This document shows positions 1-7,302 of a stretch of 18,823 nt of DNA, piece by piece. The notes beneath the pieces were generated by a model. The model made no database searches, was not told where the DNA came from, and was given only the letters and a program-made list of their open reading frames with translations. The position numbers and the translations under genes were made by a program. The DNA comes from DASWHF01 sp036393295 (lineage in GTDB: Bacteria > Pseudomonadota > Gammaproteobacteria > Acidiferrobacterales > UBA6901). Location: contig DASWHF010000153.1 in the NCBI GenBank assembly GCA_036393295.1, positions 1-18,823 on the forward strand. The letters are read 5' to 3'. Within the stretch, counting starts at the first letter, position 1. Every line of letters begins with the position of its first letter.

Positions 1-15
1 CGGACGAGGAGTTCC

Positions 16-570
16 ATGACAACGATCATCGGCATCGCCGGCAGCCTGCGCCGCGGCTCGTACAACGCCGCGCTGCTGCACGCCGCGGCCGCGCTCGCGC
101 CGGCCGGCTGCGTCATCGAGGCCGCCGCGATCCGCGATATACCGCTCTACGACGGCGACCTCGAGGCCGCACAAGGCCTGCCCGCGGCGGTCATCCGCCT
201 CAAGGAGCGCACCGCCGCCGCCGACGGTTTGCTGATCGTCACGCCCGAATACAACAACTCGGTGCCGGGCGTGCTCAAGAACGCCATCGACTGGCTGTCG
301 CGCCCGGCCGCCGACATCGCGCGCGTGTTCGGCGGCAAGCCGGTCGGCATCATCGGCGCCACCCCCGGCGCGCGCGGCACGGTGCTGGCCCAGACCGCCT
401 GGCTGCCGGTGTGGCGTACCTTCGGCATGCGGCCCTATTATGGCCACAGCCTGTACCTGGCCGGCGCCGCCAAGGTCTTCAACGAAACCGGCGAGCTGAT
501 CGACGCCGACATGCGCGAGCGCCTGCGCGCCTACGTCGAGGGTTTTGCGGCGTTCGCCGCGCGCCCGTAG
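16..570 (+). CDS. NADPH-dependent FMN reductase (flavodoxin-fold quinone/chromate reductase family)
   Basis: 184-residue cytoplasmic flavoprotein of the NADPH-dependent FMN reductase family (ChrR/YieF/AzoR-like). Such proteins transfer electrons from NAD(P)H through FMN to quinones, azo dyes or metal oxyanions; the physiological substrate cannot be read from the sequence. Visible motifs are the N-terminal FMN phosphate-binding loop GSLRRGSYN (residues 10-18) and the family signature PEYNNSVPGVLKNAIDWLSR centred near residue 85, which shapes the flavin pocket. A third flavin-site segment, GATPGARG, follows. The length is normal for the family. The start ATG has an AGGAG Shine-Dalgarno at 7-11. 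It may be the last gene of an operon that begins left of the window; the next gene downstream has its own leader. Family assignment is secure, substrate is not. Confidence 0.93.
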   Translation: MTTIIGIAGSLRRGSYNAALLHAAAALAPAGCVIEAAAIRDIPLYDGDLEAAQGLPAAVIRLKERTAAADGLLIVTPEYNNSVPGVLKNAIDWLSRPAADIARVFGGKPVGIIGATPGARGTVLAQTAWLPVWRTFGMRPYYGHSLYLAGAAKVFNETGELIDADMRERLRAYVEGFAAFAARP

Positions 571-597
571 GCGCTGTTTTCCGGCGACAATGAACCG

Positions 598-627
598 TAA
601 TATGCTCGCGTGCGACTCATGTCGCAC
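598..627 (+). promoter_or_regulatory. Possible -10 box and 5'-leader hairpin of the Cys-rich secreted protein gene
   Basis: TAATAT at 598-603 resembles a -10 hexamer, but its upstream partner is weak (TGTTTT, 575-580). Just downstream is a perfect hairpin with 7-bp arms, GTGCGAC (610-616) and GTCGCAC (621-627), and a TCAT loop. It ends 8 nt before the AAGGGAGA ribosome-binding site at 636-643. It could be an operator or an mRNA-stabilising or translation-modulating stem. The palindrome is seen directly; its function is inferred. Confidence 0.3.
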
Positions 628-648
628 CACCACTCAAGGGAGACCACC

Positions 649-1125
649 ATGTCATTGAAAACCACGATCCGCTTGATCGCGGCCGCGTTCGCGTTCGCCC
701 TGGCCGCCGGCGCGCAGGCCCGGGACGACGCGCCGCCGGCCGGCTGCGGCAGCTGGGACCAGGTGTCGACGTCGTTCATCGAGCAGTGCGCGCTGGCCGG
801 CGCCACCACCTATATCATCTGCACGGCGAACGGCGATGTGATGTGCTGCAAGAACAAAGCGGGCGGCGGACGCGACTGCTCGACCGACCCGGGCGACCTG
901 GCGATACGCGTTCCCGGCGGCCTGCGCCCGGGGCCGACCGTCAACCAGCTCCCGCCGCCGCCGATGGGCACCCGCCCCACGGCACCGCGCGCCACGATGG
1001 CCCCGCCGGCCGCCGGCCAGGCGGTCGCGCCGGCCGGCCCGACGCCGGGCAAGCCGGGTGGCCTCGCGCCGACGACTGGCAAGGCTGTGGACGGCGGCAG
1101 CAAGGATCCCGCCAGCAAGAAATAG
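649..1125 (+). CDS. Small secreted six-cysteine protein with Pro/Gly-rich tail (unknown function)
   Basis: I do not recognise this family. The ATG at 649 is chosen because AAGGGAGA lies at 636-643 and it gives a clean Sec signal peptide: basic MSLKTTIR, an Ala/Phe-rich core, and AQA cleavage at residues 22-24. A GTG at 610 in the same frame lies inside a hairpin and would spoil the signal peptide. The predicted mature part (residues 25-158) has a compact cysteine-rich segment with Cys33, 47, 58, 66, 67 and 77, including a CC pair. This suggests periplasmic disulfides or metal binding. From about residue 85 to the end the protein is low-complexity Pro/Gly/Ala/Thr with a lysine-ending tail, probably disordered. 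It is followed by a strong terminator. It might be a small extracytoplasmic adhesion or metal-handling protein, but nothing here proves that. Confidence 0.75.
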   Translation: MSLKTTIRLIAAAFAFALAAGAQARDDAPPAGCGSWDQVSTSFIEQCALAGATTYIICTANGDVMCCKNKAGGGRDCSTDPGDLAIRVPGGLRPGPTVNQLPPPPMGTRPTAPRATMAPPAAGQAVAPAGPTPGKPGGLAPTTGKAVDGGSKDPASKK

Positions 1126-1150
1126 GGGTCAAACGCAAAAATAAGGGGGC

Positions 1151-1199
1151 GCAAAAAAAGGGGTCGGAGACAAACTTCGTCTCCGACCCCCTTTTTTTT
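1151..1199. terminator. Bidirectional rho-independent terminator (GGGGTCGGAGAC palindrome)
   Basis: A perfect 12-bp stem (GGGGTCGGAGAC 1160-1171, GTCTCCGACCCC 1179-1190) with a 7-nt loop is preceded by A7 and followed by a run of eight T. It can therefore terminate in both directions, which fits its place between the convergent secreted-protein gene and the outer-membrane channel gene. A partial direct copy of the left arm (GGGGTCAAACGCAAA) occurs at 1127-1141. The core resembles the GGGTCAGACTC palindrome arms at 17502-17600, suggesting a dispersed REP-like family used as a terminator. Confidence 0.85.
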
Positions 1200-1200
1200 C

Positions 1201-1228
1201 GGGCGCTACGCGCCCTCGCAATGACACC
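1201..1228. repeat. Short REP-like hairpin (GGGCGC-TAC-GCGCCC)
   Basis: GGGCGC (1201-1206) and GCGCCC (1210-1215) form a tight hairpin followed by TCGCAATGACA. Read on the minus strand the TGTCATTGCGA plus GC-hairpin layout resembles an intergenic repeat seen in many proteobacteria. It abuts the terminator and lies just past the stop codon of the outer-membrane channel gene. Only one copy is seen in this window, so its repeat status rests on general knowledge. Confidence 0.4.
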
Positions 1229-1234
1229 CGGCCC

Positions 1235-2683
1235 TTACTGGGTCGCTGCACGCGCCGCCGGCGCTTGCCCACCACCCCAACCACCGCCCAGCGCCTTCAC
1301 CAGGTCGGCGACCGCGGCGCGCTGGGCGCGCAGGGCGTCGATGCGGTTGAGCTCGGCGGCCAGCAGGTTGCGCTCGGCGTCCAGCAGCTCGAGCTGGCTG
1401 GACAGGCCGTTGTCGTAGCGGATGCGCGCCAGGCGCAGCGTCTCCTCGAGCGCGCGCAGGCGTTCGCCCTCGGCGTCGAAGATCTCGCGCGAGCGCGCCT
1501 GGGTGATCAGCGCCAGGCGCACGTCGCGAAACGCCTCCTGGATCGATTTCTGATAACCGGCGAGCGCCTGGGCGCGCACGCCGTGGGCGGCGCCGAGCTC
1601 GCCGAACAGGCGCCCGCCCTGGAAGATCGGCTGGGTCAGCCCGGCGGCGAACTGCCAGGTGCCGGCCGGGCCGGTGAACAGGTCGGACAGCGCCGCGCTC
1701 TCGCTGCCGTAGTAACCGCTGAGCGCGATCCGCGGGAAAAACGCGGCGCGCGCCGCGCCGACCAGCGCGTTGGCGGCGATCAGGCGCTGCTCCGCCTGCA
1801 CCAGGTCCGGACGGCGCAACAGCAGCTCGGACGGCAGCGCGTCCGGCACCATCGGCGCCGGCGGCTCGCCGCGTTCGGCGCCGAGCTCGACCTTGCCGTC
1901 GACGATCTCGCGCGGGCTGCGGCCGAGCAGCACCGCCAGCGCCAGCTCCTCGGCGGCACGGGCGCGCTCGAGCACCGGCAGCTGGGCGCGCGCCGCCGCG
2001 ACCTCGGCCTCGCGCCGGCGCAGGTCGAAATCGCCGATCAGCCCGGCGCCGTAACGGACCTTCTGCAGGTCCAGGTCCTGCACGCGCAGGTCGAGCGAGC
2101 GGCGCGTCGCCGCCACCTGGGCGTCGAGCGCGGTGAGCGCATAGTACGACTGCACGACCTGCGCCGTCAGGCTGATGCGCACCGTCGCCTCGCCGGCGCG
2201 CGTCGCCAGCAGCTCGGCGCGCGCCGCCTTGCTCGCGTCGCGCAGCCGGCTGAAGAAGTCGAGCTCATAGGACGCGTCGAGCGTCGCGCGCCGGGTGTCG
2301 AGCGCGTCCTCCGTGCCGGGCATGGGCGTGGCGCTCAACTGCGAGAAGCGCGTGCGGTCGCGGTGCAGGCTCGCGCCGAGCGCCGGCCAGCGCAGGCCCT
2401 GCGCGGTGCGATACAGGCCGCGCGCCTCCTCGACGCGGGCCGCGGCGATCTTGAGGTCCTGGTTGTGGGCGAGCGCCTCGTCGACCAGCGCGTTCAGCAT
2501 CGCATCGTCGAACAGCGTCCACCAGCGCTCGCCGGGCGCGGCCGCGCCTTCGGCCGGCGCGTCGCTCCAGGCCTGCGGCAGCTCGCTCGCCGGACGTTCG
2601 TAACGCGGCGCCAGCGACACGCAGCCGGCGAGCGCGGCGACGGCGCTCAGCAAAATGAACGCCCGAGCCCTCCCCGCCCTCAT
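1235..2683 (-). CDS. RND efflux outer-membrane channel lipoprotein (OprM/NodT family)
   Basis: 482-residue outer-membrane factor (TolC/OprM-like) that forms the exit duct of the tripartite pump encoded upstream. The start at 2683 gives a typical lipoprotein signal, MRAGRARAFILLSAVAALAGC, with lipobox LAGC and lipidated Cys21. The frame stays open upstream to 2812, but that extension would read through a palindromic repeat and the end of the pump gene. The mature protein begins with the usual AP.YERPASELP.AW segment and WWTLFDDAMLNALVDEAL. It carries the two tandem OEP repeats (NQDLKIAAARVEEARG early; RRPDLVQAEQRLIAANALVGAARAAFFPRI in the middle; LARIRYDNGLSSQLELLDAER late). Length is normal for the NodT family. 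It is the last gene of the operon, about 100 nt after the pump gene; its ribosome-binding site lies inside the repeat described separately. Confidence 0.94.
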   Translation of the reverse strand: MRAGRARAFILLSAVAALAGCVSLAPRYERPASELPQAWSDAPAEGAAAPGERWWTLFDDAMLNALVDEALAHNQDLKIAAARVEEARGLYRTAQGLRWPALGASLHRDRTRFSQLSATPMPGTEDALDTRRATLDASYELDFFSRLRDASKAARAELLATRAGEATVRISLTAQVVQSYYALTALDAQVAATRRSLDLRVQDLDLQKVRYGAGLIGDFDLRRREAEVAAARAQLPVLERARAAEELALAVLLGRSPREIVDGKVELGAERGEPPAPMVPDALPSELLLRRPDLVQAEQRLIAANALVGAARAAFFPRIALSGYYGSESAALSDLFTGPAGTWQFAAGLTQPIFQGGRLFGELGAAHGVRAQALAGYQKSIQEAFRDVRLALITQARSREIFDAEGERLRALEETLRLARIRYDNGLSSQLELLDAERNLLAAELNRIDALRAQRAAVADLVKALGGGWGGGQAPAARAATQ

Positions 2684-2755
2684 CCCAACCCTTCTCCCGG
2701 AGGGAGAAGGGTTAATTACCCCTCTCCCTCCGGGAGAGGGGGTGGGGTGAGGGCC
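2681..2755. repeat. Inverted pair of REP-like hairpins (BIME-like) between pump and channel genes
   Basis: Two hairpins face each other: AACCCTTCTCCC/GGGAGAAGGGTT (2687-2698 / 2702-2713) and CCCCTCTCCC/GGGAGAGGGG (2719-2728 / 2732-2741). Each carries the same outer tail, CCCTCAYCCCAMCCC on one side and its complement GGGTGGGGTGAGGG on the other, so the unit is an inverted pair of one element. A third copy lies at 8131-8163. It occupies nearly all of the pump-channel intergenic space, and its left hairpin supplies the GGAGAAGG ribosome-binding site and borders the ATG of the channel gene. Confidence 0.85.
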
Positions 2756-2780
2756 GATCGTCAGAAATGACCTCATCCAA

Positions 2781-5700
2781 TCAAGCACGATGACGCTCCT
2801 CCGCCGCGGCATCGGGTTGCGGCCCGGCTTCCGGCGGCGCGGCTTCTTCCGGCTCGTCAGCGCGGATCCGCCAGTCGGTCACCATGCGGAAGAACAGCGG
2901 CACGAAGAAGATCGCCAGGAAGGTCGCGGCCATCATGCCGCCCATGACGCCGGTGCCGATGGCGTGGCGGGCGGACGCGCCCGCGCCGGTCGAGATCGCC
3001 AGCGGCAGCACGCCGAGAATGAAGGCCAGCGACGTCATCAGGATCGGCCGGAAGCGCAGCCGCGCCGCTTCGATCGCCGCCGCCTGGGTGCTCATGCCCG
3101 CCGCCTTGCGCACCGCGGCGAACTCGACGATCAGGATGGCGTTCTTGGCGGCGAGACCGATGAGCGTCACCAGGCCGATCTGGAAGTAGACGTCGTTCTC
3201 CATCCCGCGCAGCCACACCGCGGTGAGCGCGCCGAACATGCCGAACGGCAGCGCCAGCATCACCGCCAGCGGCAGCTTGAGCCGCTCGTACTGGGCGGCC
3301 AGGATGAGGAACACCATGATCGCCGCCAGGATCAGCGCCGTGCGCGAGGCGCCGCCGGTGCGGCGCTCCTGGTAGGCGGCGCCGCTCCAGTCGATGCTGA
3401 AATCCGGCGGCAGCTCCTGGCGCGCGACCTCTTCGAGCACCGCGATCGCCTGTCCCGAGCTGTAGCCGGGCGCGGCCGCGCCCAGCACCTTGGCGGCCGG
3501 GAAATTATTGAAGCGCTCGACGATCTCCGGGCCGGCGACGAACTGCACCGAGACCAGCGACGACAGCGGGATCATCTCGCCCTGGCCGGAGCGCACGTAG
3601 ACCGCACCGATGTCCTCGGGCCGGCTGCGGTAGCGCGGCTCGGCCTGGAGCTGGACCTGGTAGGTGCGGCCGAACTTGTTGAAGTCGTTGACGTAGAACG
3701 CGCCCATGGTCGCGGCCAGGGTGTCGAACACCTCGCTCACCGGCACGCCCAGCATGCGCGCCTTCTCGCGGTCGAGATCGGCGTAGAGCTGCGGCACGGT
3801 GGCACGGAACAGCGTCTGCATGCCGGCCAGCTCCGGGCGCTGCGAGGCCTTCTGGATGAACTCCTGGGTCACCTGCGCGAGCCGGCGCGCGTCGCTCTCG
3901 CCGCGGTTCTGGATGTAGAACTCGAATCCGCCGGTCTCGCCGAGACCCATGATCGCGGGCGGGTTGAAGGCGAACACGATCGCCTCCTTGATGCCGGCGG
4001 TTTTCATGAACAGGTCGCCGATCGACTGATCGACGTGGGTCGGGCGCTCCGACCAGTCCTTGAGCGGCACGAACATGGTGCCGGCCGAGGTGCGCATGGC
4101 GTTCGACAGCAGATCGAAGCCGGCGAAGCTCACCGTGTCGAGCGTCGCCGGGTTGGACTGCGCCATCTGCTCGATGCGGTCCATGACCGCCTCGGTGCGC
4201 GCCAGCGACGCGGCGTCGGGCAGGATCGCGGCGGTGATGTAATAGCCCTGGTCCTCGGGCGGCACGAAGCTGCCCGGGACGATGCGCTGCAGGCCGATGA
4301 CCGCCAGGATCATGACGCCGAACATCGCCAGCGCGAGCCCGGCGCGCTTCAGCATCCAGCGCACGCCGTCGGTGTAGCGCCGGGTGACGCGCGCGAACCA
4401 GTCGTTGAAGCGGTCGAAGAACGGGTGATCGTGTTTGTGCTCGTGACGCAGGATCAGCGCGCACAGCGCCGGCGACAGCGTCAGCGCCACGATGCCGGAG
4501 ATCACCACCGAGACCGCGATGGTGATGGCGAACTGCTGGTAGAGCTCGCCGGCCAGGCCGCCGAGGAAGCCGACCGGGACGAACACCGCGCACAGCACCA
4601 GCACGATGGCGATCACCGGCTTGGTGACCTCGCGCATCGCCTGGATCGCCGCCTCGCGCGGCGACTTGTTCTGCTCGCTCATGATGCGCTCGACGTTCTC
4701 GAGCACCACGATGGCGTCGTCGACCACGATGCCGATCGACAGCACCATGCCGAACAGCGTGAGCGTGTTGATCGAGAATCCCAGCAGGTACATGCCGGCG
4801 AAGCTGCCGATCAGCGACACCGGCACCGCCACCATCGGGATCAGCGTGGCGCGCCAGTTCTGCAGGAACAGGTAGACGACCAGGAACACCAGCAGCATGG
4901 CCTCGGCCAGCGTCTTCACCACCTCGCGGATCGACACCTCGACGAACAGCGTGGTGTCGTAGGGGATCGAATAATCCAGGCCCTCCGGGAAGCGCTCCGA
5001 CAGCCCGGCCATGGTGCGCTTCACCTCCTGGGCGACGTCGAGCGCGTTGGCGCCGGACTGCAGGAACACGCCGATCAGGGCCGCCGGCTTGCCGTTGACC
5101 TTGCCGGTGAAGCTGTAGTCCTTGGCGCCGAGCTCGACGCGCGCGACGTCTTTCAACCGCAGGATCGAGCCGTCGCCGTTGGCACGCAGGATGATGTTCT
5201 CGAACTCGGCCGGCTCGGTCAGCCGGCCCCTGGCGGTGATGACGTAGTTGAGCTCGAGCGCGCTGCCCACCGGGTCCTGGCCGATGCGGCCGGCGGCGTA
5301 CTGCGCGTTCTGCTCCTGGATGGCGGCGACGATGTCGGAGGTCGTGACCTTGAGCTGGGCCATGCGATCCGGACGCAGCCACACGCGCATGGCGTAGTCC
5401 TTGGCGCCGAAGATCTGCACGTTGGCGGCGCCGGGGATGCGCTTGAGCTGGTCGAGGATGTTGATCAGCACGTAATTGCTGATGTAGACCGCGTCGTAGC
5501 GCTCGTCCGGCGACTGCACCGCGATCACCTGCAGGAAGCTCGACGAGCCCTTCTGCACCTGGATGCCCTGGCGGCGGACCTCCTGCGGCAGGCGCGCCTC
5601 GGCCAGCCGCACGCGGTTGTTGACGTCGACCGCGGCGTCGTCGATGTCGACGCCGATGTCGAAGGTGACGTTGATCGAGACCGTGCCGTTGGAAGCGCTG

Positions 5701-5945
5701 ACCGAGTTGAGGTAGATCATGCCGTCGACGCCGTTGATCTGCTCCTCGAGCGGCGCGGCGACGGTGCGCTCCAGCACCTCGGCGCTGGCGCCGGGATAGA
5801 CCGCGGTGACGGTCACGACCGGCGGCGAGATCTCCGGGTACTGGGCGATCGGCAGCACGCGCATCGCCGCGAGCCCGGCGATGACGATGAAAATCGAGAT
5901 GACTGCCGCGAACACCGGCCGGTCGATGAAGAAGCGCGAGAGCAT
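2781..5945 (-). CDS. RND multidrug efflux pump, inner-membrane subunit (HAE1 family, AcrB/MexB-like)
   Basis: 1054-residue hydrophobic/amphiphilic efflux-1 transporter, the proton-driven trimeric engine of a tripartite pump. It starts with the canonical MLSRFFIDRPVFAAVISIFI first helix. The early porter segment contains GVDIDDAAVDVNNRV (residues 98-112). Proton-relay residues are intact: Asp409-Asp410 in SIGIVVDDAIVVLENVER (TM4) and Lys934 in GLAAKNAILIVEF (TM10), equivalent to AcrB D407/D408/K940. Two large periplasmic loops and the 6+6 TM duplication are evident, and the length is typical. An Ala/Glu/Pro-rich cytoplasmic tail ends the protein. The start has an excellent AAGGAGG Shine-Dalgarno that overlaps the stop codon of the adaptor gene, so the two are translationally linked. 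Substrates are probably amphiphilic drugs or solvents (family inference). Confidence 0.97.
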   Translation of the reverse strand: MLSRFFIDRPVFAAVISIFIVIAGLAAMRVLPIAQYPEISPPVVTVTAVYPGASAEVLERTVAAPLEEQINGVDGMIYLNSVSASNGTVSINVTFDIGVDIDDAAVDVNNRVRLAEARLPQEVRRQGIQVQKGSSSFLQVIAVQSPDERYDAVYISNYVLINILDQLKRIPGAANVQIFGAKDYAMRVWLRPDRMAQLKVTTSDIVAAIQEQNAQYAAGRIGQDPVGSALELNYVITARGRLTEPAEFENIILRANGDGSILRLKDVARVELGAKDYSFTGKVNGKPAALIGVFLQSGANALDVAQEVKRTMAGLSERFPEGLDYSIPYDTTLFVEVSIREVVKTLAEAMLLVFLVVYLFLQNWRATLIPMVAVPVSLIGSFAGMYLLGFSINTLTLFGMVLSIGIVVDDAIVVLENVERIMSEQNKSPREAAIQAMREVTKPVIAIVLVLCAVFVPVGFLGGLAGELYQQFAITIAVSVVISGIVALTLSPALCALILRHEHKHDHPFFDRFNDWFARVTRRYTDGVRWMLKRAGLALAMFGVMILAVIGLQRIVPGSFVPPEDQGYYITAAILPDAASLARTEAVMDRIEQMAQSNPATLDTVSFAGFDLLSNAMRTSAGTMFVPLKDWSERPTHVDQSIGDLFMKTAGIKEAIVFAFNPPAIMGLGETGGFEFYIQNRGESDARRLAQVTQEFIQKASQRPELAGMQTLFRATVPQLYADLDREKARMLGVPVSEVFDTLAATMGAFYVNDFNKFGRTYQVQLQAEPRYRSRPEDIGAVYVRSGQGEMIPLSSLVSVQFVAGPEIVERFNNFPAAKVLGAAAPGYSSGQAIAVLEEVARQELPPDFSIDWSGAAYQERRTGGASRTALILAAIMVFLILAAQYERLKLPLAVMLALPFGMFGALTAVWLRGMENDVYFQIGLVTLIGLAAKNAILIVEFAAVRKAAGMSTQAAAIEAARLRFRPILMTSLAFILGVLPLAISTGAGASARHAIGTGVMGGMMAATFLAIFFVPLFFRMVTDWRIRADEPEEAAPPEAGPQPDAAAEERHRA

Positions 5946-5954
5946 GACGCCTCC

Positions 5955-7169
5955 TTATTCCTTTTCCTTCTTCGGCGCTTCGGCCGGGGGGGCGGCGGGG
6001 GCCGCGTCGGGCGGCCCGCCCGGGGGCGCAGCGGCGGCCGCGACCTGCACCGGCGCGCCGGGGAACACCTTCAGCACGCCGTCGACGATCACCCGGTCGC
6101 CGGCGGCGAGCCCGGCGGTGATCACCCAGTCGTCGCCGTTCCACGGCCCGACCTCGACCGGCCGCGACGCGGCCTTGTCGTCGGCGCCGACGACGTAGAC
6201 GAACTTCCCCTCCGGGCCCTCCACCAGCGGGCGCTGCGGCACGGTGATGGCGGCGGGGCGCGTCGCGCCGTTCATCAGCACGCGCACGAACTCGCCGGCG
6301 CGCAGCAGGCCGTCCGGATTGGGCATCACGGCGCGCGCCTCGGTGGTGCCGGTCTGGGTGTCGACGCGCACGTCGGTGAAGTTGAGCTGGCCGGCGTGGG
6401 CATAGCGGTCGCCGTCGGACAGCTTGACCACGACGCTGAACTTGCCATCCGCCGGCAGCTTGAGGCGGCCCGACTCGATCTCGCGGCGCATCGCCAGGTG
6501 CTCGCGGTCCGGAATGCCGAAGATCACGTACATCGGATCGGTCTGCGTGACCGTCGTGAGCAGCACGTCCGGCCCCGAGATCAGTGAGCCCTCCGACGGC
6601 AGCGCGCGGCTGGCGACGCCGGCGATCGGCGCCGCGACGCGCGTGTAGCCGAGATTGAGCCGCGCCTCGTCGACCCGGGCCTGGGCCGCCTTGACCTCGG
6701 CGGCCGCCACCTGCTCGGCCGACAGCGTGTCGTCGAATTCCTTCTGGCTCACCGCCTTGGCCTCGTACACCGGCTTCAGGCGCGCCACGTCGCGCGCCGC
6801 CTGGTCGTGGCGCGCCGCGGCCACCGCGAGATCGGCCTCGGCGCGGCTCAAGGCCGCCTGGAACGGGGCCGGGTCGATCAGGAACAGCGAGCGGCCGCGC
6901 GCGACCGGCTCGCCCTCGGTGTAGTTGCGGCGCAGCAGGATGCCGGTCACGCGGGCGCGGACCTCGACCTCGCGGAAGCCCGCGGCCTGGCCGACGTATT
7001 CATAGGTGACCGGCACGTCGGCCGGCGCGACCGTGATCGTCGTGACCTCCGGCGGCGGCGGCCCGGCCGGCGCGGCGGCGGGCTCGCAGCCGGCCACGGC
7101 CAGGCCCGCGAGAAAGACGACGGTAATCCGCGAACGGATCGCGGAAGTCAAAATGGCGAAACGCGGCAT
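5955..7169 (-). CDS. RND efflux periplasmic adaptor lipoprotein (AcrA/MexA-like membrane fusion protein)
   Basis: 404-residue adaptor that bridges the pump and the outer-membrane channel. The N-terminus has a lipoprotein signal with lipobox AVAGC, so Cys28 is probably lipidated and anchors the protein to the inner membrane. Domain order: a Pro-rich linker, first lipoyl half (ITVAPADVPVTYEYVGQ...EVEVRARVTGILLRRNYTEGEPV, about 43-90), an alpha-helical coiled-coil hairpin (about 100-170, Ala/Glu-rich), second lipoyl half (LNLGYTRVAAPIAGVASR), beta-barrel, and membrane-proximal domain ending near residue 370. A Pro/Ala tail ends in KKEKE. The ATG has an AGGAG ribosome-binding site about 7 nt upstream. 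It is the first gene of the operon, transcribed from the operator-promoter region shared with the divergent TetR gene; only 9 nt separate it from the pump gene. Confidence 0.95.
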   Translation of the reverse strand: MPRFAILTSAIRSRITVVFLAGLAVAGCEPAAAPAGPPPPEVTTITVAPADVPVTYEYVGQAAGFREVEVRARVTGILLRRNYTEGEPVARGRSLFLIDPAPFQAALSRAEADLAVAAARHDQAARDVARLKPVYEAKAVSQKEFDDTLSAEQVAAAEVKAAQARVDEARLNLGYTRVAAPIAGVASRALPSEGSLISGPDVLLTTVTQTDPMYVIFGIPDREHLAMRREIESGRLKLPADGKFSVVVKLSDGDRYAHAGQLNFTDVRVDTQTGTTEARAVMPNPDGLLRAGEFVRVLMNGATRPAAITVPQRPLVEGPEGKFVYVVGADDKAASRPVEVGPWNGDDWVITAGLAAGDRVIVDGVLKVFPGAPVQVAAAAAPPGGPPDAAPAAPPAEAPKKEKE

Positions 7170-7225
7170 ACAGACTCCTGGACGGTGACCCGGTGCCGGT
7201 CGGTACTCGAGGCGATGGACGGCAG

Positions 7226-7253
7226 TTTACATACATACACGAATGTATGTAAA
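7226..7253. promoter_or_regulatory. AcrR/TetR-type palindromic operator overlapping two face-to-face promoters
   Basis: Perfect 11-bp arms TTTACATACAT (7226-7236) and ATGTATGTAAA (7243-7253) flank a 6-nt spacer. The TACATACAT...ATGTATGTA core is the established operator pattern of AcrR-type repressors of RND pumps. The same bases also spell a sigma70-like promoter in each direction: TTTACA, 16 nt, TGTAAA on both strands. Repressor bound here would block both the pump operon and its own gene. The palindrome is seen directly; binding is inferred from family knowledge. Confidence 0.88.
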
Positions 7254-7302
7254 GTACCGTTCATCGACCGCCCGCCCGGGCGGCCACGCAGGCAGGCAGC
7301 CC

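Noticed and set aside
2684..2812. N-terminal extension of the outer-membrane channel to ATG 2812
   Set aside because: It would translate the palindromic repeat and the end of the pump gene, and would bury the lipoprotein signal peptide 43 residues inside the protein.
2790..6587. Very long open frame on the plus strand opposite the RND pump and adaptor genes
   Set aside because: The translation is a low-complexity run of Arg/His/Asp/Glu/Ala without domains, as expected antisense to GC-rich genes; the minus strand encodes complete RND proteins.
7243..7302. Earlier start of the TetR repressor at 7243
   Set aside because: That ATG is part of the operator palindrome and of the promoter; the family N-terminus begins at 7303.
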